The notes under the pieces: generated by a model
The model's input: only the letters and a program-made list of their open reading frames with translations
What the model was told of the DNA's origin: nothing
The model's database searches: none
Shown: positions 56,501 to 64,000 of the stretch, piece by piece
How the letters are laid out: the number at the start of each line of letters is the position of its first letter
How positions within the stretch are numbered: position 1 is the stretch's first letter
From: Nostoc foliaceum FACHB-393
GTDB lineage: Bacteria; Cyanobacteriota; Cyanobacteriia; Cyanobacteriales; Nostocaceae
Assembly: GCF_014698505.1 (NCBI RefSeq)
Contig: NZ_JACJTD010000008.1
Coordinates: 62,001-126,000 of the forward strand
DNA: 64,000 bases
Reading direction: 5' to 3'
Program-made: the position numbers and the translations under genes

Positions 56501-59007
56501 GCAATTAGCGGTGTATGGAACGCTGCTGATACAGGTAGCAATACAGCTGTATATCCTTTCTCGTGTAAAGCCTCTTTGATTCTCGCTATTTCTGCGGTCG
56601 GCCCAGCCAAGACAAATTGAGTTGGAGAATTTTGATTAGCGATCGCAACCTGGGGAAAATGTCTCAGCACTGCTTCCACTTTGCTGATATCTTCTTTGAC
56701 AGCCAACATACTTCCCGCATCATGATCTGGATCTTCAGGTGCAGCCATTGCTTGACCCCTAGCTTTCACTAAGAACAAGTAATCTTCAGTACTCAAAACC
56801 CCCGCAGCCCATAGTGCGGTTAGTTCACCAAAGCTATGTCCCGCCACAAAATCTGACTTAAATCCAGCTTGTTGCAGTATGCTGTACATCCCTGCACTCA
56901 ACACCCCGATGGCTGGTTGAGCGTATTCTGTGCGTTGCAAAGCAGCAATTTGGACATTTTTTTCTGCCTCTCCAAACACAGGATGAGGAAAAACGATTTC
57001 TGACAACGGTTGCAAATTATCTTTGAGTAACAGGCTATCCATATAACCATGAAGACGGCGCATCAAAGGAAAATTCATCACCAGTTCGCGTCCCATCTCC
57101 AGGTATTGCGAACCTTGCCCAGAAAATAGAGAGACAACTTTTCCGCCCAACTCCATACCAGAGGAACGGTAATAAATCCCTTGGGGATGCTCCCAAGATG
57201 CTGCTGAACCTTTGAGTTTCAGCCAGTCAATGCTAGTTTGCAGGAACTTGCAAGCTTCTTCCAGATTCTCAGCTACAAACCCAAATCTGGCAGCAGAAAG
57301 GGGAATTTGTTGTGATTTGCACTCATTGACTAATTGTGCGTAATGTGTAGGTGCATCTGGCGATCGCAACTTACCTAAAATCTCTTCCGACTTGCTCAAC
57401 AATTGCTCTACTGTGGGAGCAAACAACAGCACTTCACTAGCGCCACTGTGTAAGCGGTAAGCGGCGTTTTGGTCGGCTTCATATTCTTCCAAAACAACGT
57501 GATAGTTGGTTCCGCCAAATCCAAAAGAACTGACACCCGCACGTCTTGGCGCTTCCCCTTCTGGACGAATCCAAGGTCTGGTTTGGGTATTCAAATAAAA
57601 GGATGAATTTTTAATGTTGAGTTTGGGGTTCGGCTCGGTGATGTTAATTGTCGGCGGTAAAACTTTGTGATGTAAAGCCAAAGCAGTTTTAATCAAACTC
57701 GCCGCACCCGCAGCCGCTTTTGTGTGTCCGATTTGTGATTTCACACTACCCAAAGCGATGTGCTGCTTTTTGTCATCATGTACATCAAAGAAGTCTTTTA
57801 AAGAACCGAATTCTGTCGGATCTCCAGCCATTGTACCTGTACCATGTGCTTCCATCAAACCAACAGTAGCGGGAGAGAAGCCGGCATCTTCATAAGCACG
57901 TTCTAAGGCTTTAACTTGACCTTCTTTGCGAGGAGCATAAATACTCTTATAACGCCCATCGCTGGAAGTACCAATACCTTTAATTACGGCATAGATTTTA
58001 TCGTTGTCCCGTTCAGCATCTTCTAACCGTTTGAGGACAATCATCCCGATGCCTTCACCCAGCATCATCCCATCAGATTTAGCATCGAAAGGTTTGACAT
58101 TTTCACTGGGAGAAACCGCCGGTGTTTTGCTAAACGAGATGTAAGCCATGATGGTGTTATCGGTATCAACGCCACCAGTCAGCATCATGTCAGAACGATG
58201 TTCAACTAGTTCGCTAATTGCCATTTTTAAAGCACCAAAGGAACTAGCACAAGCGGCATCAACTACACAATTCATCCCGCCAAAGTTTAGGCGATTGGCA
58301 ATTCTACCCGCAACTACGTTAGCTAACATTCCAGGGAAAGCGTTCTCATCCCACTTCACATAAGCGCTTTTGATTTTATCAACGATTTTTTTGGTATCTT
58401 CATCGGATAAACCACTGCTTTTAAGCGCTTTTTCCCAAATTGGATATTCCAATCTCGCAGACAGTGGCATTCCTAATTGCTTGGCCATAGCCACGCCTAA
58501 GATTACCCCAACCATCTCGCGGTTAAACTCACGTTTTTCGCCATAACCTGCATCTTCCATCGCTTCTTTCGCAACTACTAAACTTAATAGTTGCGATACA
58601 TCTGTGACTTCCAAAATGCTGGGTGGTATACCGAATTCCATCGGGTTAAAATCTACCTCTGGAAGAAACCCGCCTCTTTTACAATAGGTTTTATCTTCAG
58701 TAGTTCTAGGATTCGGATCGTAATAATCTTCGACGCTCCAATGTGTGGAAGGAACATCAGTAATACAGTCAATTTTGTTTACAATATTTTGCCAGTATTC
58801 CCGCAAATTTCTGGCTTGAGGCAATAGAGAAGCCATCCCAACAATGGCAATAGGATTGTGTTGTAATTGTCTGTTAATTTTGTTGATTGACACTGATTTA
58901 TCTGGTTTCATTTTTTTTCCCTCGATAGACTTAATTACAGCCTGTTCACAATTATTGACAAGGCTCTCTAACTCCGCTAAGGCAGTATCAATTGAATAAG
59001 CAGACAT
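53575..59007 (-). CDS. hglE: Heterocyst glycolipid synthase HglE: KS-AT-ACP-ACP-psiKR
   Basis: A 1810-aa polyketide/PUFA-type synthase. The ketosynthase (~55-480) has Cys in VVDAACASSF (~253), EAHGTGTMAGD (~386) and VKSQIGHTK. The acyltransferase (~620-920) has GHSFGELTALWAA (Ser ~725). A coiled linker (~1090-1230) contains a duplicated 40-residue unit (EYAKAFFQLMQQQ and EYTKSFFQLIQQE). Two near-identical ACP domains follow, each with DLGIDSIKRVEI (Ser ~1375 and ~1507). Residues ~1560-1810 form the non-catalytic structural half of a ketoreductase. The catalytic half is in the next gene. HglE makes the long-chain moiety of the heterocyst glycolipid layer that limits oxygen entry. ATG 59007; the product acts in the cytoplasm of developing heterocysts. 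Confidence 0.9.
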   Translation of the reverse strand: MSAYSIDTALAELESLVNNCEQAVIKSIEGKKMKPDKSVSINKINRQLQHNPIAIVGMASLLPQARNLREYWQNIVNKIDCITDVPSTHWSVEDYYDPNPRTTEDKTYCKRGGFLPEVDFNPMEFGIPPSILEVTDVSQLLSLVVAKEAMEDAGYGEKREFNREMVGVILGVAMAKQLGMPLSARLEYPIWEKALKSSGLSDEDTKKIVDKIKSAYVKWDENAFPGMLANVVAGRIANRLNFGGMNCVVDAACASSFGALKMAISELVEHRSDMMLTGGVDTDNTIMAYISFSKTPAVSPSENVKPFDAKSDGMMLGEGIGMIVLKRLEDAERDNDKIYAVIKGIGTSSDGRYKSIYAPRKEGQVKALERAYEDAGFSPATVGLMEAHGTGTMAGDPTEFGSLKDFFDVHDDKKQHIALGSVKSQIGHTKAAAGAASLIKTALALHHKVLPPTINITEPNPKLNIKNSSFYLNTQTRPWIRPEGEAPRRAGVSSFGFGGTNYHVVLEEYEADQNAAYRLHSGASEVLLFAPTVEQLLSKSEEILGKLRSPDAPTHYAQLVNECKSQQIPLSAARFGFVAENLEEACKFLQTSIDWLKLKGSAASWEHPQGIYYRSSGMELGGKVVSLFSGQGSQYLEMGRELVMNFPLMRRLHGYMDSLLLKDNLQPLSEIVFPHPVFGEAEKNVQIAALQRTEYAQPAIGVLSAGMYSILQQAGFKSDFVAGHSFGELTALWAAGVLSTEDYLFLVKARGQAMAAPEDPDHDAGSMLAVKEDISKVEAVLRHFPQVAIANQNSPTQFVLAGPTAEIARIKEALHEKGYTAVLLPVSAAFHTPLIAFAQKSFAIATKSVKFQSPKIPVYSNVTSKQYPKEAQGIQKILETHLSNSVLFKQEIENIYAAGGTCFVEFGPRRILSNLVKEILGDRPHITVSLNPSTQKNSDRSLREAVVQLRVIGLALNNLDPYQLPQTIPPIETKKTLNVRLNGINYRSEKTKNAFALALQDGHKVTLPAVTANLPTPEYSETAAPLFTSPGVTPPVAVIETNGHKKLTPAMNGVTASIITQPEQQMNPVTLSQPVQESKMQPTPEKLTNYEQLLASLEYLLTQFQENQAENLQVHGTYLNHQMEYAKAFFQLMQQQNSLLSESKSTAETAKMKLVVMESLERSMMQFHSQQGETLRIHEQYLQEQLEYTKSFFQLIQQEYSQIISGEGASQLTEKLNEVKHHFTSFTTETTVTDAPVPATTKIVESQPLPVTEPVAKNGLNVTQAPLPAAVEPVSETSYSPLPTPHFATVETVEPVVAPPVPIVEPQAEVVVKISSPPVKEVVAEPAPTTAAPVSGATIDIVDLDKNLLAITSDKTGYPVEMLEMDMDMEADLGIDSIKRVEILGALQEMYPNLPKPNLEELSEKRTIGQVVEYLQSHASKSVSVEIAVHEIQQVTEIPVKAAPVVEVVAAPEPSVVVAFTPEPEVAPATSDEFANLGETLLAITSDKTGYPVEMLELEMDMEADLGIDSIKRVEILGAMQEMYPNLPKPNIEELGDLRTIGQIVDYLQQLAGGEKKKSEPEFVQQPPELEHTIQRHPVKLRSLPQPDYLDFPLPEGHIGLITDDGSLTTYKLTESLIEKGWKVVVISFPQSLIAQQAPLPTGVTRVTLANLSEEHLQQQLQAIASHCGTIGAFIHLHPMFVGNHTGSISYNESEKAIVKHVFLMAKHLKPSLNEAAKHGRSCFCTVAHLDGAFGLEYKVNFGAIGAGLFGLTKTLRWEWPKVFTRAIDLSPRLDAKQSVQNIIAELHDPNLYISEVGYGSQGRVTIIAD

Positions 59008-59190
59008 AGGGCATAGTGAGTACTGTGAATTGTGTAGCTACAGTAATTTCTGTTGCCTACTAATAATCAAAAACTCTGGTTTTGTAAGCAGTTAGCTATC
59101 CTATCTCCGCTAAATGCTTGTTTCCAAATCGACACCACACGACACATACTGCCAGGGTAAAGCCTTATGTTTCCAGGCGACTTTGGCATA

Positions 59191-59221
59191 CTGCGTAGGC
59201 GTAGCCCGTCGTAGACATCGC
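59191..59221. repeat. Dispersed repeat with GGGCTACGCCTACGC core, copy 2
   Basis: Reverse orientation relative to 21839-21866 (here TGCGTAGGCGTAGCCCGTCG on the plus strand), with one mismatch. It lies between hglE and the small upstream gene. Confidence 0.6.
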
Positions 59222-59230
59222 GAAAAAATG

Positions 59231-59509
59231 TTATCCAACGCTAGACTCTTGATATTGTGGCAATAGGTCGATGACGTTGTTAAAACTGGTAAAATAGTTT
59301 TGGAGTGTAATAGCTGCTTGACCAGTGAATTCAATGCATTTGTAATAGTAGAGATTTTGAGCAATGGTATCCCACTGGAACGATGAAAATTGAGGAGTAG
59401 CTAAAGAAACAGAAACGCTTTTATCACCCGGAACCGTTTGATTATCTAGCCTGACCACAGCAACATACCTGTTGTTAATGACAAAATTCTGTATCTTGAT
59501 AAATGTCAT
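59231..59509 (-). CDS. Small protein upstream of hglE
   Basis: A 92-aa protein, not recognised. It has no signal peptide and no cysteine-rich motif. Features are MTFIKIQNFVINNRYVAVVR, a Ser/Gln-rich middle, and the aromatic CIEFTGQAAITLQNYFTSFN. The first ~25 residues look like two beta strands. The ATG at 59509 is preferred over a TTG 12 bp upstream. It is read in the same direction as hglE, 223 bp away, so it may be co-regulated. The frame is longer than expected by chance but the gene is only moderately supported. Confidence 0.5.
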   Translation of the reverse strand: MTFIKIQNFVINNRYVAVVRLDNQTVPGDKSVSVSLATPQFSSFQWDTIAQNLYYYKCIEFTGQAAITLQNYFTSFNNVIDLLPQYQESSVG

Positions 59510-60277
59510 AGCCAGTTTCAACGTCCGGGATAATATATCTTATGGGATTTGACCCAGGAAAGTTGATAAGTTCGTTACAGAAGAGACACCACCTTTAATC
59601 CGAGTTTATGCAAGTTTAAAAAGTAATTAAACGATCACAAGGTGAGGAATAAGCAGTTATCTTTAGTTATTTTTAATTTTAAAATTCAAATTAAATAACT
59701 AGGTTGCTTAACTGCTTTTAAGCATTGAATTAATAAAAACAATAGCACACTTTATAGAAACTAAATCATTCCTTTAAAGTTATTTTATAAATAAACTTCC
59801 ATTCTTCCTGTTGTGAATTTTGAATAAAATTCAGCATAAAAGTATAATTTATGACTATATAAATGTGTGAGATATTTTGTTATCTACGGGTTAGCCAAAA
59901 ATTTGTGCTGGATTAAGTTATCAATGCAAATGTGTTGTCTAGTAAGTAACAATTCCATGAATACATAAATAAATTGAATAACCATAAGTATGTTTTCTCA
60001 GAGAAACATGATAATTGAGTCAAAGTTTGTGGTTATTTTTCAATATAAGTCAAGTTAAAACCCAAAGTGGTTATTTATAAAGCAAATATTAATTTTTAGT
60101 ATGTTGCTTGATAAACATAATCATGATTACATCATTTCAAAGAGCGTTTAAGTACGCTAGGGCAATGGAATTCGCGGAGTTCACGGGCACATAAACATAG
60201 ACGCTTTCAGCGAACCCGCAGGGTAGTCCGCCTCCGCGGACTAAGGAAAATTGGGTGTTTGAAACCCACGAACCTAA

Positions 60278-60451
60278 GAGGATGTTTGAAAAGTCCTTTT
60301 GTCGGTATCAAATAGTTTTAGATCCCCCTAAATCCCCCTTAAAAAGGGGGACTTTGATTCCGGTTCCCCCCTTTTTAAGGGGAGCGACTGGCGTGGGTTA
60401 GGGGGGAGGTAAAAGTGCCTAAAGTCACAGCGAAACACTTTTCAAACAACC
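60278..60451. mobile_element. MITE with terminal inverted repeats, copy 2 (174 bp)
   Basis: GAGGATGTTTGAAAAGT at the left and ACTTTTCAAACAACC at the right mirror the element at 32808-32967. The flanks are CCTAA at both 60273-60277 and 60452-60456, a 5-bp duplication. The interior shares TTTGATTCCGGTTCCCCC and GTGCCTAAAGTCACAGC-like segments with copy 1, with an extra ~13 bp (AGCGACTGGCGTG) splitting the GGGGTTAGG segment. No open frame. Confidence 0.85.
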
Positions 60452-60927
60452 CCTAACCCCCTTTCCGACGCGGGAAGCGGGAAAATTCAAAGTCTCTCTC
60501 CTAAAAAGAGAGAGATTTAGAGAGAGGTTTTCTAGATACCGTAAAAAATCAGATACAGGTGGGTAAAACCTCGTGTAAACGTAGTTTATAACTGCCCTTT
60601 AATTACTATGAAGAAAGCTGATAAGAATGTCTTATAGTACACAACCTTAATAGCAACAATCTGTTAGTAATATCAAATATGCTTGATAATTAACCATCTA
60701 TTGGAATTTAATTAGCAGATGAGTGATTAGTGATGAGTAAATTTATTCAGTCTCTAATCTTACTTTGATGAGATATTGTAGTGATAGAATCAGAAATTAT
60801 GCAAAGTTAATCCGTTGACAAAAATCAATTTTAATGGCATTGTAATAACAAGTTTATTCCAACTTTGATTTATTTTTTACTAGCGCTTCATAGTTCTTGA
60901 AAGTTAAGTTTTTCGGTTAGTGCTATT

Positions 60928-60971
60928 GTATTTTACGCTACTGGATTAAATGTAAACATAGGATATAACTT
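60928..60971 (+). promoter_or_regulatory. NtcA-type site upstream of hgdB
   Basis: GTATTTTACGCTAC at 60928-60941 is an exact GTA-N8-TAC, the binding consensus of the nitrogen regulator NtcA. A TAN3T-type -10 candidate (TAACTT) starts 24 bp after it at 60966, and a second (TAGGAT) after 17 bp at 60959. NtcA-activated promoters have about 20-24 bp between box and -10. The ATG of hgdB is 254 bp downstream of the box. Binding is inferred. Confidence 0.6.
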
Positions 60972-61194
60972 AGGAAGCTTTGAAGTAACACCACCATTAA
61001 TTTTCACGCCACAATAGTGAGTTTGGGCGGCAAAAGCGTACAACAATTCATATAAAACCAATTTAGACGCATCCACTTTATTAAGGTAGAAACCCTAGAG
61101 GGCAAGTCCTCTTGGTAATTTGCGGATGAGTCTATATCTAATCGACTAAATAATAACCAGGCTATCCCCTAGAAAACAGAATTGGAATGAAAAT

Positions 61195-62403
61195 ATGGCA
61201 GTAAATAAAGAAAGCCGATTATTCACAAAACCCGTAGGGCGATCGCAAGTAATTTTAGCAGCTTCTCTCACTTTGGCGGCGGGATTAATAGCTTTTTATA
61301 GTTTGGTACCACTTTGGTCTAAACCTAAAGTTGAGACACCGCCAGCAAATCCTCCCAAGGCTGTCGCTCCTGCAAAAGTTGCTGTGACTGCTTTAGGACG
61401 TTTGCAGCCAGAAGGTGAAGTTACTTCATTGAATGCTCCTAATTCAAATAATGGGGTGCGAGTAGAAAGACTGTTGGTGAAAGAAGGCGATGCGGTAAAA
61501 GCAGGGCAATTACTGGCATATCTAGAAAATTATGGTCGTTCTAGAACAGCCTTACAACAGGCTTTAGACCAACTGCAAGTTGCCAAAGCTAAACTAGCGC
61601 AGGTTAAATCTGGAGCTAAAACCGGAGATATCGATGCTCAAAAGGCAGCGATCGCTCGTTTAGAGCCACAATATAAAGGGGATGTTGCCACCCAAGAGGC
61701 GACAATCGCCCGCATCCAGGCTGAGGTAGACAATGCTCAAGCCGAAAATGATCGCTATCAGCAATTATATAAACAAGGTGCGATCGCGGCTTCTGTAGCA
61801 GATACCAAAGCTTTGCAACTAAAGACTACACAACAGCAACTTACAGAAGCCCAAGCGACTCTCAAGCGGACTCAAGACACATTCCAAGAACAACGCAAGC
61901 AAGCACAAGCACAACTCACCAGTATTAGCGAAGTGCGTAGTGTAGATGTTCAGGTAGCACAAACCGAAGTCAACAGTGCAACAACTTCTGTTCAACAAGC
62001 AAAAGCCGACTTGGATTTAAGTTACATCAAATCTCCCATAAATGGCAAAATTTTGAAAATTCATGCCAAAACCGGAGAAGTAATCAGCACCAGCACAGGA
62101 TTTGCTGAGATAGGTAAGACATCTCAAATGTATGTGATTGCAGAGGTGTATCAAACCGATGTTCAAAAAGTGCGTGTAGGACAAAAAGCCACAATTAACA
62201 GCACTGCATTTACTGGAACATTACAGGGAACTGTGAAAGAGATTGGTTGGCAAGTTGACAAGCAAAGCATCTTCAGCCTCAACCCTGGTTCAGATACAGA
62301 CCGCAGAATAATTGAGGTAAAAATCTCTATCGACAATCCCGCAGATAGTGAGCGGGTGGCTCGTTTAACCAACTTACAGGTTGATGTCGCCATTCAGATT
62401 TAG
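61195..62403 (+). CDS. hgdB: HgdB/DevB-like membrane fusion protein
   Basis: A 402-aa periplasmic adaptor of the HlyD/DevB family. It has an N-terminal anchor helix (~20-42, VILAASLTLAAGLIAFYSLV), a biotinyl-lipoyl half (VTALGRLQPEGEVTSLNAPN and RLLVKEGDAVKAGQLLAYLE), and a long helical hairpin (~125-260, rich in Gln/Ala/Lys). The second lipoyl half follows (DLSYIKSPINGKILKIHAKT) and the beta-barrel part (IAEVYQTDVQKVRVGQKATI). It should connect the plasma-membrane part of the exporter with a TolC-like outer-membrane channel to move heterocyst glycolipids. HgdB was chosen over DevB because hgdC and an hgdA-like epimerase gene follow and no devA ATPase does. Confidence 0.85.
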   Translation: MAVNKESRLFTKPVGRSQVILAASLTLAAGLIAFYSLVPLWSKPKVETPPANPPKAVAPAKVAVTALGRLQPEGEVTSLNAPNSNNGVRVERLLVKEGDAVKAGQLLAYLENYGRSRTALQQALDQLQVAKAKLAQVKSGAKTGDIDAQKAAIARLEPQYKGDVATQEATIARIQAEVDNAQAENDRYQQLYKQGAIAASVADTKALQLKTTQQQLTEAQATLKRTQDTFQEQRKQAQAQLTSISEVRSVDVQVAQTEVNSATTSVQQAKADLDLSYIKSPINGKILKIHAKTGEVISTSTGFAEIGKTSQMYVIAEVYQTDVQKVRVGQKATINSTAFTGTLQGTVKEIGWQVDKQSIFSLNPGSDTDRRIIEVKISIDNPADSERVARLTNLQVDVAIQI

Positions 62404-62463
62404 TAATTGGTCATTAGTCATTTGTGAATGACAAATGACAAATAACAACTAAGAAATAAATTC

Positions 62464-63642
62464 ATGATTTTCAAAATTCCTTTAGCATGGCTACAGCTAG
62501 CCCAGCAAAAAGTTCGTTTACTAGTAGCTGTAGCCGGGATTGGTTTTATTGTGCTGCTAATGTTTGTGCAACTTGGTTTTCAAGATGCTCTCTATTCAAG
62601 TGCAACGGCAGTACATCAGAATCTCAAAGGAGATTTATTTTTAGTTAGTTCGCAATATAAATCTTTGACCTCAAATCAAAGTTTTTCGCGGACTCGTTTG
62701 TACCAATCCCTGGGGTTTGATGGCGTAGAGTCAGTTAGCCCCATGTATTTGCAATTTGCCAAATTGAAAAATCCGGCAACTGGTGAGAAATATTCAATAT
62801 ACGTTATTGGTTTCGATCCAGGCAGACCTGTGATAAATCTCCCAGAAGTTGAGAAAAATTTAGATAAACTCAAAACTCCCGATGTCATGCTTTTTGACCG
62901 GGGTTCTCGCCCAGAATTTGGCCCAATAGCTGAAAAATTTAATGCGGGAGAGACTGCACAGACAATTGAAATATTTCCCTTCAATTCATTAATTGGTTAT
63001 CGAGTGAGAATTGGTGGCTTATTTACATTAGGGCCATCCTTTGGGGTAGACGGCAATTTACTTGTCAGTGACTCAACTTTTTTGAGGATAAATCCTAATA
63101 CTCGTCCGGCAGATATGATTGATGTCGGTTTGATTTCCCTCAAACCTGGTACTAATGCAGTAACAGTACTAAAAAATTTGCAAGCAAGTTTGCCTAATGA
63201 TGTCCAAGTTTTTACCCGCCAAGGCTTCATTGATTTTGAGAAACAATACTGGGCTGTCAGAACACCCATTGGTTTTATTCTTAACTTGATGTTGACAATG
63301 GCTGCGGTTGTTGGAGTGGTTATTGTTTATCAAATTCTTTACAGCAATATTGCTACACAGTTCGTTGCTTATGCCACTTTAAAAGCTATAGGTTATGCCA
63401 ATAGTTACTTATTAAATGTGGTATTCCAGCAAGCTTTAATTTTGGCAATTTTAGGTTACATCCCAGGATTTATAACTTCTGTTTTGTTGTATAGTTTTGC
63501 AGCAGAAGCAACTAAATTACCAATAGTTATGACCACTAATAATGCACTAATTGTCTTAACCTCAACAGTATTAATGTGTATAACATCAGGAGCGCTTGCT
63601 ATTAACAAACTCCGCTCCGCAGATCCAGGAGATATTTTCTAG
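62464..63642 (+). CDS. hgdC: HgdC/DevC-like ABC exporter permease
   Basis: A 392-aa permease of the MacB/DevC type. The first helix (VRLLVAVAGIGFIVLLMFVQ, ~18-37) is followed by a large extracytoplasmic domain (~45-265). Three further helices are near 275-390 (FILNLMLTMAAVVGVVIVYQ, AILGYIPGFITSVLLYSF, LIVLTSTVLMCITSGALAIN). The FtsX-like C-terminal domain is clear. It starts 60 bp after hgdB; the spacer carries a heptamer repeat (TGACAAA). As no ATP-binding protein is encoded next to it, it must recruit one from elsewhere or work differently. In Anabaena the related protein takes part in glycolipid layer formation. Confidence 0.85.
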   Translation: MIFKIPLAWLQLAQQKVRLLVAVAGIGFIVLLMFVQLGFQDALYSSATAVHQNLKGDLFLVSSQYKSLTSNQSFSRTRLYQSLGFDGVESVSPMYLQFAKLKNPATGEKYSIYVIGFDPGRPVINLPEVEKNLDKLKTPDVMLFDRGSRPEFGPIAEKFNAGETAQTIEIFPFNSLIGYRVRIGGLFTLGPSFGVDGNLLVSDSTFLRINPNTRPADMIDVGLISLKPGTNAVTVLKNLQASLPNDVQVFTRQGFIDFEKQYWAVRTPIGFILNLMLTMAAVVGVVIVYQILYSNIATQFVAYATLKAIGYANSYLLNVVFQQALILAILGYIPGFITSVLLYSFAAEATKLPIVMTTNNALIVLTSTVLMCITSGALAINKLRSADPGDIF

Positions 63643-63851
63643 CTATATCTTACCAACAAAATAATCAAATTATTTTGCCCTGATATAGATTCATAACTAA
63701 ACATTGGTGCAGCCTCTCCACAGAAAAATTGCTCTTTATACCCATTTTAGATTTTAGGTTAAAAGACTTTACCAAAACTCCAATTTGGTATAACTTTGAA
63801 ATCTTTGATCTAACAACTCAAATTCACCTATTTAACAATAAACCCAAATTT
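63643..63851. other. Spacer between hgdC and hgdA
   Basis: 209 bp of AT-rich sequence, with the inverted-looking segment TTTTAGATTTTAGGTTAAAA near 63745. No gene, no ATP-binding protein start. It may contain a separate hgdA promoter. Confidence 0.35.
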
Positions 63852-64000
63852 ATGAACCTCAAAAACAAAACTCTCCTAATTACTGGGATTGATCAACTTG
63901 TCGGTTTGCGTACAGCCGAGTTGGCTATAGCTCAAGGAATGAATGTTCGTGGATTGCAAAGTTCTACGGAAAAGAACAAACAATTACAGAATTTAGGTGT
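63852..64000 (+). CDS. hgdA: NAD-dependent epimerase-like protein HgdA, N-terminal fragment
   Basis: Only 49 residues before the window ends. MNLKNKTLLITGIDQLVGLR is a Rossmann nucleotide-binding start with a TGxxxxxG pattern (TGIDQLVG), and ELAIAQGMNVRGLQSS continues the first alpha-beta unit. This fits an NAD(P)-dependent epimerase/dehydratase, and in Anabaena hgdA, an epimerase-like gene needed for correct glycolipid deposition, lies beside hgdBC. Name given from that synteny. It is incomplete at the right edge, so active-site residues cannot be checked. Confidence 0.7.
   Translation, partial: MNLKNKTLLITGIDQLVGLRTAELAIAQGMNVRGLQSSTEKNKQLQNLG

Larger units (their letters stand above)
59510..61194. 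other. 1.7-kb regulatory spacer between hglE side and hgdB
   Basis: This long, AT-rich divergent spacer carries the NtcA-type site (60928-60941), the MITE at 60278-60451 and, at 60224-60243, a perfect hairpin TAGTCCGC-CTCC-GCGGACTA. It also has a leader hairpin-like segment at ~61092-61113 (CCTAGAGGGCAAGTCCTCTTGG type, one mismatch). No gene was recognised. It should contain the promoters of both the small gene/hglE and hgdBCA. Confidence 0.55.

Noticed and set aside
59522-60160. Possible small RNA or tRNA genes in the AT-rich hgdB spacer
   Set aside because: No cloverleaf, conserved GTTCRA box or stable hairpin with a T-run was recognised here by eye.
61195-63642. Annotation as devB-devC
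   Set aside because: No devA ATPase follows. The epimerase-like gene after them and the neighbouring hglE fit hgdB-hgdC-hgdA better.

Overview
The window comes from a filamentous, heterocyst-forming cyanobacterium of the Nostoc/Anabaena type. The evidence is a heterocyst glycolipid locus (hgl, hetN, hetI, hgd), the clock output regulator RpaA, cyanobacterial P-II, SbtA/SbtB and Mrp systems, abundant GCGATCGC (HIP1) octamers, and many 7-bp tandem repeats typical of this group. The genus assignment is inference from gene content.

Layout. 0-6.1 kb: housekeeping and envelope genes (a secreted protein of unknown role, a CNNM/CBS membrane protein, queC, a Gfo/Idh oxidoreductase, a DedA protein). 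6.4-8.0 kb: a chromosomal ParM/ParR-like actin pair, probably the CorM/CorR cell-shape type. 8.4-16.5 kb: a two-gene module of an AAA-type P-loop ATPase followed by a 2256-aa NACHT ATPase with a long TPR array built from exact 240-bp units. 16.7-21.2 kb: phosphohexomutase, rdgB, glnB, a coiled-coil membrane protein and thiD. 21.9-25.1 kb: a chimeric beta-helix/RTX protein behind the remnant of a similar gene. 25.5-28.6 kb: small proteins and a membrane-anchored subtilase.

28.8-36.9 kb is an ion and inorganic-carbon island on the minus strand: a cyanobacterial mrp operon, a CPA2 Na+/H+ antiporter, and sbtA-sbtB. SbtA imports bicarbonate with sodium, and Mrp plus the antiporter could expel that sodium. 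sbtA-sbtB lies inside a dead bicA/SulP gene whose N-terminal part remains upstream and whose middle and C-terminal scraps remain downstream. rpaA follows at 38.2 kb.

41.0-64.0 kb is the heterocyst glycolipid locus. On the minus strand hglE (KS-AT-ACP-ACP), a KR-DH protein, a KS-CLF-AT protein, a PfaD-like enoyl reductase and hglB (ACP-thioester reductase) would build and release the long-chain alcohol. hetN (ketoreductase) and hetI (phosphopantetheinyl transferase) sit at the far end. Divergent from hglE, behind a 1.7-kb spacer with an exact NtcA-type site, are hgdB, hgdC and the start of hgdA, which act in exporting and depositing the glycolipid.

The spacers are unusually rich in small mobile repeats. 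There are two copies of an IS5-like MITE with terminal inverted repeats and flanking duplications, a second MITE-like family in three consecutive hgl spacers, a hairpin shared by two unrelated gene ends, dispersed palindromic repeats, and heptamer arrays. No tRNA, rRNA, CRISPR array or complete insertion sequence was recognised.
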